In this document: positions 9,025 through 16,939 of the stretch, piece by piece | Position numbering within the stretch: the stretch's first letter is position 1 | Layout: each line of letters opens with the position of its first letter | Source: DATEGZ01 sp035279905 | Lineage (GTDB): Bacteria; Acidobacteriota; Vicinamibacteria; Vicinamibacterales; SCN-69-37 | Reading direction: 5' to 3' | DNA length: 64,000 nucleotides | NCBI GenBank assembly: GCA_035279905.1 | Contig: DATEGZ010000249.1 | Coordinates: 1-64,000 of the forward strand | The notes under the pieces: generated by a model | Told to the model about the DNA's origin: nothing | Databases searched by the model: none | What the model saw: the letters and a program-made list of their open reading frames with translations, nothing else | Translations under genes and position numbers: made by a program

Positions 9025-11931
9025 ATGGGTCTTCTCGACAAGCTCAAGCCGCAACCCCGTTGGAAGAGTCCTGACCCGCTCATGCGGCTCGAGGCCATAC
9101 GCGAGCTCGAAGACCAGATCGAACTGGCGCAGCTGGCGGAGGCCGATCCGGACGTCAAGGTTCGCCGTGCGGCGGTGGCCAAGGTCACCGACCCGGCGGC
9201 GCTTGGGCGTGTCGTGGCCGCCGAGTCCGACGCCGAGGCGCGCGACCGCGCGGCCGACCGGCTGGCCGGGTTCGCGACGTCACCCGACACCGACGAAGCC
9301 ACCGCCCTCCTCGCGGCCCGCGCGCTGACTGACCCGCGCCGGCTGGCGGTCATCGCCAAGAGCGAGGCCCGGGACTCGGTCCGCGCCGACGCGATGTCGC
9401 GGCTGACCGACGAGCGCTCGCTCGGCGGCGTCGCGCGTCACGCCAAGGACGAGGGCACGGCCCGCGCCGCGCTCGATCGGCTGACGAGCGCCGACGCCAT
9501 CGTCGAGGTCGCCGAGCACGCCGAGCACCGCGAGGTCGCACTCGCGGCATTCGAGCGCGCCCTGTCGGGCGCCAAGGATGTCGCGCTGCTCAAGTCCGTC
9601 GAGTCGCGCGCGCAGCAGAAGGCCGTGAGCAAGCGCGCCCGCGCGCTCATCCAGGAAATCGAAGAAGCCGAGGCCGCGCGCCGCGCCGCCGACGAAGAAC
9701 GGCGCAAGCAGCAGGCCGCGGTGCTCGACGCGATCGAGCGGCTCGCGGACGTGACCGACGTCCCCGCGGCGCAGTCCGAGCTCGCGCGTCTCTCCGACGA
9801 GTGGCAAACGCTCGGGAGCGACGATGCGGCGGCGGCCGAGCGGTTCAGCCGCGGCACGGCGCTCGTGCGCGATGCGATCGCGCGCCGCGAGCGCGAAGCC
9901 GACGAAGCGGCCGAGCGGGCGCGTCAGCGCGCCGAAGACATTGCGACGCGTGTCGCGCTCTGCGCGCGTGTCGAGACGCTCGAGGGCGACGACGCGCTCG
10001 AGCAGCTGGTTCCAATCGAGGAAGAGTGGCGATCCCTTCTGCCTCTCGTTGGTAATGGCCCGGAGGCCGACCGACTGGCTGAGCGGTTCGCTCTGGCGGT
10101 GGCCGCGTGCCGCAAACGGCACGATATGCGCGCCATGTTGGCGGAGATGCGCACGAAGCTCGAAACGCTCGTCGCTGAGGCTGAGAGCTTGCCGTCCCAT
10201 GCGGACGGCTCCTCGGCCGCCGCTCGCTGGCAGTCGCTCAGCCGGGAGGCACGCGGCCTGACCGCCTCATTGACGGAAGCCCTGCGTCCAGTCGACGACC
10301 TCACCGCGAGGCTCGCGGCCGTCGAGACCGCGCTCGCCGCGCGCGACGCCGCGCGACGCGACGCCGTCACCAAGGCCCAGCAGGACGTCGTCGGTCATCT
10401 GCAGCGGCTGGCCGAGCGCGCGCGACGCGCGTCGGAAGCCGAGACCGTCACCCTCCGCGAAGGCGATCGCCTGATGCGCGACATCAACGCGGGCCTCGAC
10501 GAGATCAGCCGCGTCGAGACGACACGCGACATCGACGAAGCCGCGGGCAAGCTGCGCGCGCTGCAGGAAAAAGTCGCGCCGCGCGTGCGCGAGCTGCGCG
10601 AGATGGACGATTGGCGCCGCTTTGCCAACGCCCAGCGCCAGGAACAGCTCATCGCGATGGCCGAAGCCATCGTCGCGTCGCTGAAGGCCGAGGAAGAGAG
10701 CGGCAAGACCTCCGATCTCGCCGCCACGGCCCGTGCGCTTCGCGAGCTCCACGCCAAGTGGCAGGAAGCCGCCGAGGCGCCGCGACACTCCGCGCAGCGC
10801 CTGTGGGATCGCTTCCGCACGGCCACCGATTTCATCCGCAGCCGGTGCGAGGCGTACTTCAACAAGCTCCGCGAGGAGCGCGCCGGCAACCTGCAGAAGA
10901 AGGTCTCGATCGTCGAGGAAGCCGAGGCGCTCGCCCAGTCGAACGAGTGGGGCAAGGCCGCCGGCCGCTTCCAGGCACTGCAGACCGAATGGCAGGCGCT
11001 CGGCCCGGTGCCGCGTGACGAAGGCCGCGAGCTCGCCCACCGCTTTCGTGTCGCGTGCAACGCGTTCTTCTCGCGCCGCCGCGAGGATCTGGCCGGCCGC
11101 AAGAAGACGTGGACCGACAACCTCGCCAAGAAGGAAGCGCTCTGCGAGCGCGCCGAGACGCTGGCCCAGTCGACCGAGTGGGACGCGGCCTCGTCCGAAC
11201 TCAAGCGCCTCCAGGCCGAGTGGAAGACCGTCGGCCCGGTGCGCCGCAACAAGTCCGACGTCGTGTGGAACCGCTTCCGCGCCGCGGCGGACCGCTTCTT
11301 CGAGCGGTACCACAACCGGCATCAGATCGCGATGGCGGGCAAGCTCGCCGAGCGCGAGGCGCTGGTCGCTGAGCTCGAGGCCGTGGCGGCCGCGAATGGC
11401 GGTCAGCCGCCCGCCGATCTCGTCGAGCGCGTCCAGCAGCTGCGCACGCAGTGGAACCGCAGCGTGCCGATTCCCGCCGCGGAGATGAAACCGATCACCG
11501 ACCGGTGGCAGAACGCGTTCTCGCAGATTCTGACGCACTGGCCGGACTCGTTCGCGGGCACGGATCTCGATCCGGCGGCTGTCCGGCAGCGGCTCGAGAA
11601 GCTGGTGACGCGCGTCGAGAGCTTGCTCAACGGCGTGTCCGAGGCCCCGACTGGCAAGTCGCAGGCGGAAGTGCTGGCCGCGCGGCTGCGGTCGGCCCTC
11701 GCCAGCAACGCGATGGGCGGCCGGCAGAGCGAAGAAGCGAAATGGCGCGCCGCGGCCGACACGGTGAAGGACGCGCAGACGGCGTGGCAGCGGCTGGTGC
11801 CGCTGGCCGGCGCCGACGCCCGGTCGCTCGACGCGCGCTTCCGCGAAGCGTGCCGTCGCGTGAACGACCAGGCACGACGACATGGAAATTCCGCACGGCG
11901 GCCCTCGAAGCCGGCCGTGGCGGCAGTGTAG
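9025..11931 (+). CDS. HEAT-like / DUF349 multi-repeat coiled-coil protein
   Basis: 968 aa, no signal peptide or membrane segment, so cytoplasmic. Residues 15-205 form short HEAT-like repeats (units such as ADPDVKVRRAAVAKVTDPAAL and KDEGTARAALDRLTSADAI). Residues 205-300 are a charged Ala/Glu/Arg coiled coil. From about residue 500 on there are repeated DUF349 units, recognisable as W..LGPVPRDEGRELAHRF and W.TVGPVRRNKSDVVWNRF about 80 residues apart, each ending in an aromatic-rich FF..RR segment. DUF349 proteins have no settled function; the basic helices would suit RNA or protein scaffolding, but this is inference. ATG 9025 follows GGGAG by 10 nt. The gene stands alone between two repeat-bearing spacers. 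Confidence 0.8.
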   Translation: MGLLDKLKPQPRWKSPDPLMRLEAIRELEDQIELAQLAEADPDVKVRRAAVAKVTDPAALGRVVAAESDAEARDRAADRLAGFATSPDTDEATALLAARALTDPRRLAVIAKSEARDSVRADAMSRLTDERSLGGVARHAKDEGTARAALDRLTSADAIVEVAEHAEHREVALAAFERALSGAKDVALLKSVESRAQQKAVSKRARALIQEIEEAEAARRAADEERRKQQAAVLDAIERLADVTDVPAAQSELARLSDEWQTLGSDDAAAAERFSRGTALVRDAIARREREADEAAERARQRAEDIATRVALCARVETLEGDDALEQLVPIEEEWRSLLPLVGNGPEADRLAERFALAVAACRKRHDMRAMLAEMRTKLETLVAEAESLPSHADGSSAAARWQSLSREARGLTASLTEALRPVDDLTARLAAVETALAARDAARRDAVTKAQQDVVGHLQRLAERARRASEAETVTLREGDRLMRDINAGLDEISRVETTRDIDEAAGKLRALQEKVAPRVRELREMDDWRRFANAQRQEQLIAMAEAIVASLKAEEESGKTSDLAATARALRELHAKWQEAAEAPRHSAQRLWDRFRTATDFIRSRCEAYFNKLREERAGNLQKKVSIVEEAEALAQSNEWGKAAGRFQALQTEWQALGPVPRDEGRELAHRFRVACNAFFSRRREDLAGRKKTWTDNLAKKEALCERAETLAQSTEWDAASSELKRLQAEWKTVGPVRRNKSDVVWNRFRAAADRFFERYHNRHQIAMAGKLAEREALVAELEAVAAANGGQPPADLVERVQQLRTQWNRSVPIPAAEMKPITDRWQNAFSQILTHWPDSFAGTDLDPAAVRQRLEKLVTRVESLLNGVSEAPTGKSQAEVLAARLRSALASNAMGGRQSEEAKWRAAADTVKDAQTAWQRLVPLAGADARSLDARFREACRRVNDQARRHGNSARRPSKPAVAAV

Positions 11932-12086
11932 TATTCGGGGATTCGGGAGGAGCGGGCCGTCAGGGCTAAGGCTTGGCGAGCGAGTGCTCGACTGGGCGGA
12001 CTGGCTGAAGTCCTAATGGACTAACGGAACCGGACGAAGCCGCAGGGGTCGGCTTTGATCGGCTCGCTCTTCACGGATCTCCGAGC

Positions 12087-12150
12087 AAAAAATGACGCCG
12101 GGAGTAGTTTTGGCAGAGGCAAGCAAAACTACTCCCGGCGTCGTTTTTTT
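12087..12150. terminator. Long hairpin with conserved CCGGGAGTAGTTTT stem (copy 1)
   Basis: A 26-nt left arm (12087-12112) pairs with 12124-12150 around an 11-nt loop. The stem contains ACGCCGGGAGTAGTTTT, is preceded by A6 and ends in T7, so it can act as a rho-independent terminator in both directions. It sits 9 nt before the DrrA-like start codon. The same stem sequence recurs at 36591-36646. Confidence 0.75.
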
Positions 12151-12159
12151 ACCGTCATC

Positions 12160-13158
12160 ATGCCCGACATCATCCAGGTCGATCAGCTCTCAAAAACCTT
12201 CGGCGAGGCCAGGAACGAGATCAAGGCCGTCGACGGCGTCAGCTTCACCGTCGGCGCGCGCGAGATCTTCGGTTTTCTCGGGCCCAACGGCGCGGGCAAA
12301 TCGACAACGATCAAGATGCTCGCGACGCTCCTCAAACCCACCGGCGGGCGCGCGACGCTCGCCGGCTACGACGTCGCGACGCAGCCGACCGAGGTGCGCC
12401 AGTCGATCGGCCTCGTCTTTCAGGACCAGTCGCTCGACAACCGGCTCACCGCGGACGAGAACCTGAAGTTCCACGCGATGCTGTACGACGTCCCGGGCGA
12501 CGTGTACCGCGAGCGCGCCGACCAGGTGCTGAAGATGGTCGACCTCACCGATCGGCGCGGATCGATCGTGATGACGTTCTCCGGCGGCATGAAGCGGCGG
12601 CTCGAGATCGCGCGCGGCCTGCTCCACCACCCGAAGGTGCTGTTTCTCGACGAGCCGACGCTCGGGCTGGACGTGCAGACACGCAACGCGATCTGGCGCC
12701 ACGTGCGCGGGCTGCGCGACGAGGTCGGCACCACCGTGTTCATGACGACGCATTACATGGACGAGGCGGAGAACTGCGACCGGATCGCGATCATCGATCA
12801 CGGCAAGATCCAGGCGATCGACACGCCCGCCGCGCTGAAGCGATCGATCGGCGGCGACACGATCATCGTCTCGGGCGACGAGGCGCTGGGCGCGGACATC
12901 GAGGCGAAGTACGGCGTCGCGGTGCAGCGATCGGGCCGCGCGATTCACTTTCAGCAGGCGTCCGGCGCGGAGTTCATTCCGAAGCTCATCGCGGACTTCG
13001 GAGGTCGGGTCACGTCCGTGCAGGTCAAGCAGCCGAGCCTCGAGGACGTGTTCCTCAAGCTGACCGGCCACGGCATCAGGCCGGAAGAGGGATCCGCGAT
13101 GGACATGATGCGCCAGGGCATGGCGCTCTGGCGCCGCGGCGGCACAGGCGGACGGTAG
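12160..13158 (+). CDS. ABC exporter ATPase, DrrA/daunorubicin-resistance type
   Basis: 332 aa from ATG 12160; the open frame extends upstream through the hairpin but has no better start. Walker A is GPNGAGKSTT (about residues 47-56), the signature is SGGMKRR, Walker B is VLFLDEPTLGLD, and the switch His lies in MTTHYMDEAE. The C-terminal 80 residues are the DUF4162-type extension found in DrrA-like ATPases. It pairs with the ABC-2 permease 92 nt downstream to form an ABC-2 exporter of drugs, lipids or polysaccharides; the substrate is not predictable. No Shine-Dalgarno is visible and the hairpin ends just before the start, so expression may be limited by that structure. Confidence 0.92.
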   Translation: MPDIIQVDQLSKTFGEARNEIKAVDGVSFTVGAREIFGFLGPNGAGKSTTIKMLATLLKPTGGRATLAGYDVATQPTEVRQSIGLVFQDQSLDNRLTADENLKFHAMLYDVPGDVYRERADQVLKMVDLTDRRGSIVMTFSGGMKRRLEIARGLLHHPKVLFLDEPTLGLDVQTRNAIWRHVRGLRDEVGTTVFMTTHYMDEAENCDRIAIIDHGKIQAIDTPAALKRSIGGDTIIVSGDEALGADIEAKYGVAVQRSGRAIHFQQASGAEFIPKLIADFGGRVTSVQVKQPSLEDVFLKLTGHGIRPEEGSAMDMMRQGMALWRRGGTGGR

Positions 13159-13189
13159 ACAGGCCCCAGGCGAAAGGCCTCAGGCCCAG

Positions 13190-13250
13190 GGACTTCTCAG
13201 TTCAGCGGACTTCTTCGTTCACCGGACTTCTCATCTCACCGGACCTCTTT
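13190..13250 (+). repeat. 17-bp tandem repeat before the ABC permease start
   Basis: Units of 17 bp, GGACTTCTCAGTTCAGC, GGACTTCTTCGTTCACC and GGACTTCTCATCTCACC, are followed by a partial fourth (GGACCTCTTT) that runs into ATG 13251. The spacer between the two ABC genes consists almost entirely of this array plus a GC-rich AGGCC hairpin-like stretch. Confidence 0.8.
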
Positions 13251-14078
13251 ATGACACGTGCTCTCAAAACGATCTACACCATCTGGCTTCGCGAAGCGAA
13301 GACCTTCTGGCGGGAGAAAGCGCGCATCATCGCGATGATCGGGCAACCGCTGTTGTACCTGCTGATTCTCGGCAACGGGATCACGGCGGGGATGCGGCTC
13401 AATCGCGCCGGCAGCGTCGGGTACATCCAGTTCCTGTACCCGGGCGTGATCTCGATGAGCATCCTGTTCACATCGATCTTCTCGGCGCTGTCGATCATCT
13501 GGGACCGCGAGTTCGGGTTCCTGAAGGAAGTGCTCGTGGCACCGGTGCCGCGGTGGGCGGTCGCGATGGGCAAGGCGTTCGGCGGCGCGACGGTGGCGAT
13601 GGTGCAGGCGATCATCATGGTGCTGATGGCGCCGCTCGTCGGCATCACGCTGTCGGTGTCGATCGTGATCCAGCTGCTGGTGCTCGCGTTTCTGATGAGC
13701 ATCGCGGTCACGAGCCTCGGCATCATCATCGCGTCGCGCATGGCGTCGATGCAGAGCTTCCAGATGGTCATGAACTTTCTGGTGATGCCGCTCTACTTCC
13801 TGAGCGGCGCGATGTTTCCGATGACCTCCGCGCCGACGTGGCTGAAGTCGCTGATGGCGGTCGACCCGCTCACCTACGGCGTCGACGCGTTTCGCAACGT
13901 CGTGTTCTCGAACACCTCGATCACCGACGGTTCGGTCACGCAGCCGCTCATCGACATCGCGCGGGCGGGCGGCCTCGTCCGGTTTCAACTCGGCTTCGAC
14001 GTCGGGCTGATGCTGCTCGTGGCGGTCGTTTTCGCCTGGGCCGGCGCGTGGCAGTTCAGCAAGGCGCAGGCGGCGTAG
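13251..14078 (+). CDS. ABC-2 type transporter permease, DrrB-like
   Basis: 275 aa with about six hydrophobic segments (for example LLYLLILGNGI, VISMSILFTSIFSALSIIW, AMVQAIIMVLMAPLVGI, MVMNFLVMPLYFLSGAMF). The segment MPLYFLSGAMFPMTSAPTWLKSLMAVDPLTYGVDAFR is the ABC-2 signature region of DrrB/NodJ-type permeases. It is the membrane partner of the ATPase just upstream. The start is ATG 13251; the only purine-rich ribosome-site candidate (GGACC) belongs to the 17-bp tandem repeat, so translation may depend on the repeat or on coupling with the ATPase. Confidence 0.9.
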   Translation: MTRALKTIYTIWLREAKTFWREKARIIAMIGQPLLYLLILGNGITAGMRLNRAGSVGYIQFLYPGVISMSILFTSIFSALSIIWDREFGFLKEVLVAPVPRWAVAMGKAFGGATVAMVQAIIMVLMAPLVGITLSVSIVIQLLVLAFLMSIAVTSLGIIIASRMASMQSFQMVMNFLVMPLYFLSGAMFPMTSAPTWLKSLMAVDPLTYGVDAFRNVVFSNTSITDGSVTQPLIDIARAGGLVRFQLGFDVGLMLLVAVVFAWAGAWQFSKAQAA

Positions 14079-14080
14079 GG

Positions 14081-14377
14081 AAAGCGTGAAGACAGTGAAG
14101 GGAATGAAGGGCATGAAGGAAGACGGACGCAGTGAGCGTCGTGCAAGCGGCGGATCCGACGGGCCGCCCTCGATCTGACGGCCGCTGAAAGCGGCCTCGT
14201 CGATTGGTCTGAAACGGCGCACACAAGAGCGCCCAAACATCGCATGGCGTTCTTGTGAGCGTCGTTTCAGCCCAATCGAGCCCGGCGTAGCCGGGCAGTC
14301 AGATCGAGGGCGGCCTGCCAGATCCGCCGCCTTCATGTCCTTCAAGCCCTTCACGAGCTTCATGTTTCACGCTCTTT
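14081..14377. repeat. Composite palindromic element A (about 0.3 kb)
   Basis: This fills the 344-nt spacer between the ABC permease and GH2. The outer arms carry 9-bp period TGAAGG repeats (GGAATGAAGGGCATGAAGG on the left; their complement, CTTCATGTCCTTCAAGCCC, on the right). Inside are GGCGGATC, then GGCCGCCCTCGATCTGAC, then a side hairpin that differs between arms: GGCCGCTGAAAGCGGCC on the left, GCCCGGCGTAGCCGGGC on the right. Next comes CGATTGG, then TGAAACG..CGC..ACAAGA.CGCC, matched on both arms around a 12-nt loop (14234-14245). A left-arm insertion of about 20 nt (near 14122-14146) has no partner. A related element is at 30024-30296. Apart from promoter elements for GH2 near 14395 nothing else is seen in this spacer. 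Confidence 0.85.
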
Positions 14378-14422
14378 GCTCGTGCAGGTCCAGTGCTAGG
14401 ATCCCGTCGCGCTGGAGGATCA

Positions 14423-16927
14423 ATGACCCGACGCGATTGGTTGAAGCTGACAACGGCCGCGGGCGGCGCCGTGCTGCTGCCGAACGTGACGGGCCTGCTC
14501 GGCGGTGCGTCGGCCGCGCAGAACGCCGCCGCGGGACGCGAGCGGCTGCTCGCCGACTTCGGCTGGCGCTTCCATCTCGGCCACGCCGACGATCTCGCCA
14601 AGGACTTCGGCTACGGGCGCGGCGGCGCGTTCGCGAAATCCGGCAGCCTGATCGGCGGTGGTGGCCGCGGTCGCGCCAGCGTCACCCAGGCGGCGTTCGA
14701 CGACGGCGCGTGGACGGCGGTCGATCTCCCGCACGACTGGGCCGTCGATCTCCCGTTCAACGAAGATCGCGGTCTCAACGAACACGGCGCGAAGCCGCTC
14801 GGCCGCGCGTTCCCCGACACGAGCATCGGCTGGTACCGCCGGACGTTTGACATCCCGGCGTCCGACGCTGGCCGCCGGATCGCGATCGAGTTCGACGGCG
14901 TCTTCCGCGACTGCATCGTCATCCTCAACGGTCACTACGTCGGCCGAAATCTCAGCGGCTACTCGGCGTTCCGCTTCGACGTCACGGATCTCCTGACCTA
15001 CGGAGGCAAGAACGCGCTCGTCGTGCGTGTGGATGCGACCGAGTACGAGGGCTGGTTCTACGAGGGCGCCGGAATCTATCGCCACGTGTGGCTCGAGAAG
15101 ACCGCGCCGCTTCACGTGGCGCACTGGGGCACGTTCGTGCGAAGCGCCTCCGCCGCGGGTACGGGCACGGTGTCGATCGCCACGGAAGTTCAGAACGACG
15201 CGAACGCCGCCGCTTCGTGCCGCGTCGTGTCGAAGATCGTTGACGCCGCCGGCGCGACGGTTGCCACGCTCACGTCAGCGCCCGTCTCGATCCCTGAATG
15301 GGGCCGGCAGACCGTGACGCAGACGACGTCGCTTGCTCGCCCCCATCTGTGGTCGCTTGAAGATCCGCATCTCTACAAAGTGCTCACGTCGATCGTCGTG
15401 AACACCGGGCCGGTCGACACGTACGAAACGCCCTTCGGCATCCGCAACGTCCACTTCGACGCGGAGACCGGCTTCTCGCTCAACGGCAAGCCCGTCAAGA
15501 TCAAAGGCACCTGCAACCACCAGGATCACGCCGGCGTCGGCGCGGGGCTGCCGGACCGCCTGCAGTACTTCCGCATCGAGAAGCTGAAGGAGATGGGGTC
15601 GAACGCGTACCGGACGTCGCACAACCCGCCGACGCCCGAGCTGCTCGACGCGTGCGATCGGCTCGGCATGCTCGTGCTCGACGAGACGCGCATGATGGAC
15701 GCGAACGAGGAAGGGCTCAGTCAGTTCGAACGGCTGATCCGCCGCGATCGCAATCATCCGTCTGTGTTCTGCTGGTCGATTGGCAACGAAGAACCCGAGC
15801 AAGGCACCGAGCGCGGCGCGCGCGTGGCCGCGACGATGAAGCGGCTGGCGCGCGAGCTGGATCCGACGCGGCTCGTGACCGAAGCGATGAACAACGCGTG
15901 GGGCCGCGGGCTCTCCGCCGTCGTGGACGTTCAGGGCTTCAACTACCGCGGCGGCGCCGCCGCAGCGGACTTCGGCAAGGCGCTCGACGACTACCACCGC
16001 GCGCATCCGACGCAGCCGACGATGGGCACGGAGGTTGCGAGCACGGTGTCGACGCGTGGCATCTACGCGAACGACGAAGCGCGCGGCTATGTGAGCGCCT
16101 ACGATCGCAACTTCCCGCCGTGGGCCTCGACCGCCGAAGAGTGGTGGACCATCTACAACTCCCGGCCGTGGGTCGGCGGAGGATTCGTGTGGACCGGCTT
16201 CGACTACCGCGGGGAGCCGACGCCGTACAACTGGCCGTGCATCAGCTCGCACTTCGGCATCATCGACATCTGCGGCTTCCCGAAAGATCTTTTCTACTAC
16301 TACCAGGCGTGGTGGAGCGGCAAACCGGTGCTGCATCTCTTCCCGCACTGGAACTGGAACGGCAAAGAAGGACAGGACGTCGAGGTCTGGTGTTTCACGA
16401 ACGCCGATCACGTCGAGCTCATCGTCAACGGCACGAGCGCCGGCGAGCAAGAGGTGAAGGCGAACTCGCACGTCATGTGGAAGGTGCCGTACGTCGCCGG
16501 CGCCATCGAAGCGCGCGGACGCAAGACCGGCGTGCCCGAGCTCATCGATCGCCGTGAGACGACCGGCGCGCCGGCGAAGATCGTGCTCGTGCCCGATCGG
16601 ACGAGGATCTCGGCCGACGGCGAGGATTTGTCGGTGGTCGTCGCGCAGATCGTCGACAGCCAGGGCCGCGTGGTGCCGACGGCGTCCGACGAGGTGACGT
16701 TCACCGTCAGCGGGCCCGGCCGCGTCATCGGCGTCGGCAACGGCGATCCCAGCTGCCACGAGCCGGACCGCGCATCGAAGCGAAAAGCGTTCAGCGGTCT
16801 GTGCATGGCGCTGGTGCAAACGCAGAAGACTCCCGGGGAGATCCGCGTGGACGCGTCCGCGCCGGGACTCTCCTCCGCCACCGCGACCCTGACAGCCTCC
16901 GCGACGACGCCACGACCGACGCTATAA
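14423..16927 (+). CDS. Glycoside hydrolase family 2 beta-galactosidase-like enzyme, Tat-exported
   Basis: 834 aa. The N-terminus MTRRDWLKLTTAAGGAVLL is a twin-arginine signal with cleavage near GASAA-QNA, so the enzyme is folded before export. The GH2 order follows: sugar-binding jelly roll (about 40-230, with DLPHDWAVDLPFNEDRG), Ig-like domain (about 235-340), and a TIM barrel with GTCNHQDHAGVG, SIGNEEPEQG (acid/base Glu in NEE) and MGTEVAS (nucleophile Glu). C-terminal Ig-like domains of the DUF4982/GH2-C5 kind complete it. Such enzymes remove beta-galactosyl or beta-glucuronyl units from plant or microbial glycans. ATG 14423 is preceded by TGGAGGAT, a good ribosome site, with TAGGAT at about 14397 as a possible -10. 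Its stop codon overlaps the promoter of the next operon. Confidence 0.92.
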   Translation: MTRRDWLKLTTAAGGAVLLPNVTGLLGGASAAQNAAAGRERLLADFGWRFHLGHADDLAKDFGYGRGGAFAKSGSLIGGGGRGRASVTQAAFDDGAWTAVDLPHDWAVDLPFNEDRGLNEHGAKPLGRAFPDTSIGWYRRTFDIPASDAGRRIAIEFDGVFRDCIVILNGHYVGRNLSGYSAFRFDVTDLLTYGGKNALVVRVDATEYEGWFYEGAGIYRHVWLEKTAPLHVAHWGTFVRSASAAGTGTVSIATEVQNDANAAASCRVVSKIVDAAGATVATLTSAPVSIPEWGRQTVTQTTSLARPHLWSLEDPHLYKVLTSIVVNTGPVDTYETPFGIRNVHFDAETGFSLNGKPVKIKGTCNHQDHAGVGAGLPDRLQYFRIEKLKEMGSNAYRTSHNPPTPELLDACDRLGMLVLDETRMMDANEEGLSQFERLIRRDRNHPSVFCWSIGNEEPEQGTERGARVAATMKRLARELDPTRLVTEAMNNAWGRGLSAVVDVQGFNYRGGAAAADFGKALDDYHRAHPTQPTMGTEVASTVSTRGIYANDEARGYVSAYDRNFPPWASTAEEWWTIYNSRPWVGGGFVWTGFDYRGEPTPYNWPCISSHFGIIDICGFPKDLFYYYQAWWSGKPVLHLFPHWNWNGKEGQDVEVWCFTNADHVELIVNGTSAGEQEVKANSHVMWKVPYVAGAIEARGRKTGVPELIDRRETTGAPAKIVLVPDRTRISADGEDLSVVVAQIVDSQGRVVPTASDEVTFTVSGPGRVIGVGNGDPSCHEPDRASKRKAFSGLCMALVQTQKTPGEIRVDASAPGLSSATATLTASATTPRPTL

Positions 16928-16930
16928 GAT
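16925..16930 (+). promoter_or_regulatory. -10 (TAAGAT) for the sugar-phosphate operon
   Basis: TAAGAT overlaps the GH2 stop codon and ends 9 nt before ATG 16940, so a transcript would carry a leader of only about 2-3 nt. The same hexamer is used before the SDR gene at 57822-57827. No Shine-Dalgarno is present. Confidence 0.45.
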
Positions 16931-16939
16931 GCGAATTGG

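Noticed and set aside
11932..12086. Possible tRNA or small RNA with GTCCTAATGGAC hairpin
   Set aside because: No cloverleaf, no T-loop GGTTCGA pattern and no CCA end can be built; only a short hairpin (near 12010-12021) and an ATTCGGG octamer pair are visible.
14101..14150. CRISPR array suggested by regular TGAAGG repeats
   Set aside because: Units are only about 9 bp with no spacers of constant length, and no cas genes are present.
14081..14377. Integron attC site or insertion sequence
   Set aside because: No integrase or transposase gene is nearby, no attC core sites (GTTRRRY) are visible, and the element lacks the length to encode a protein.
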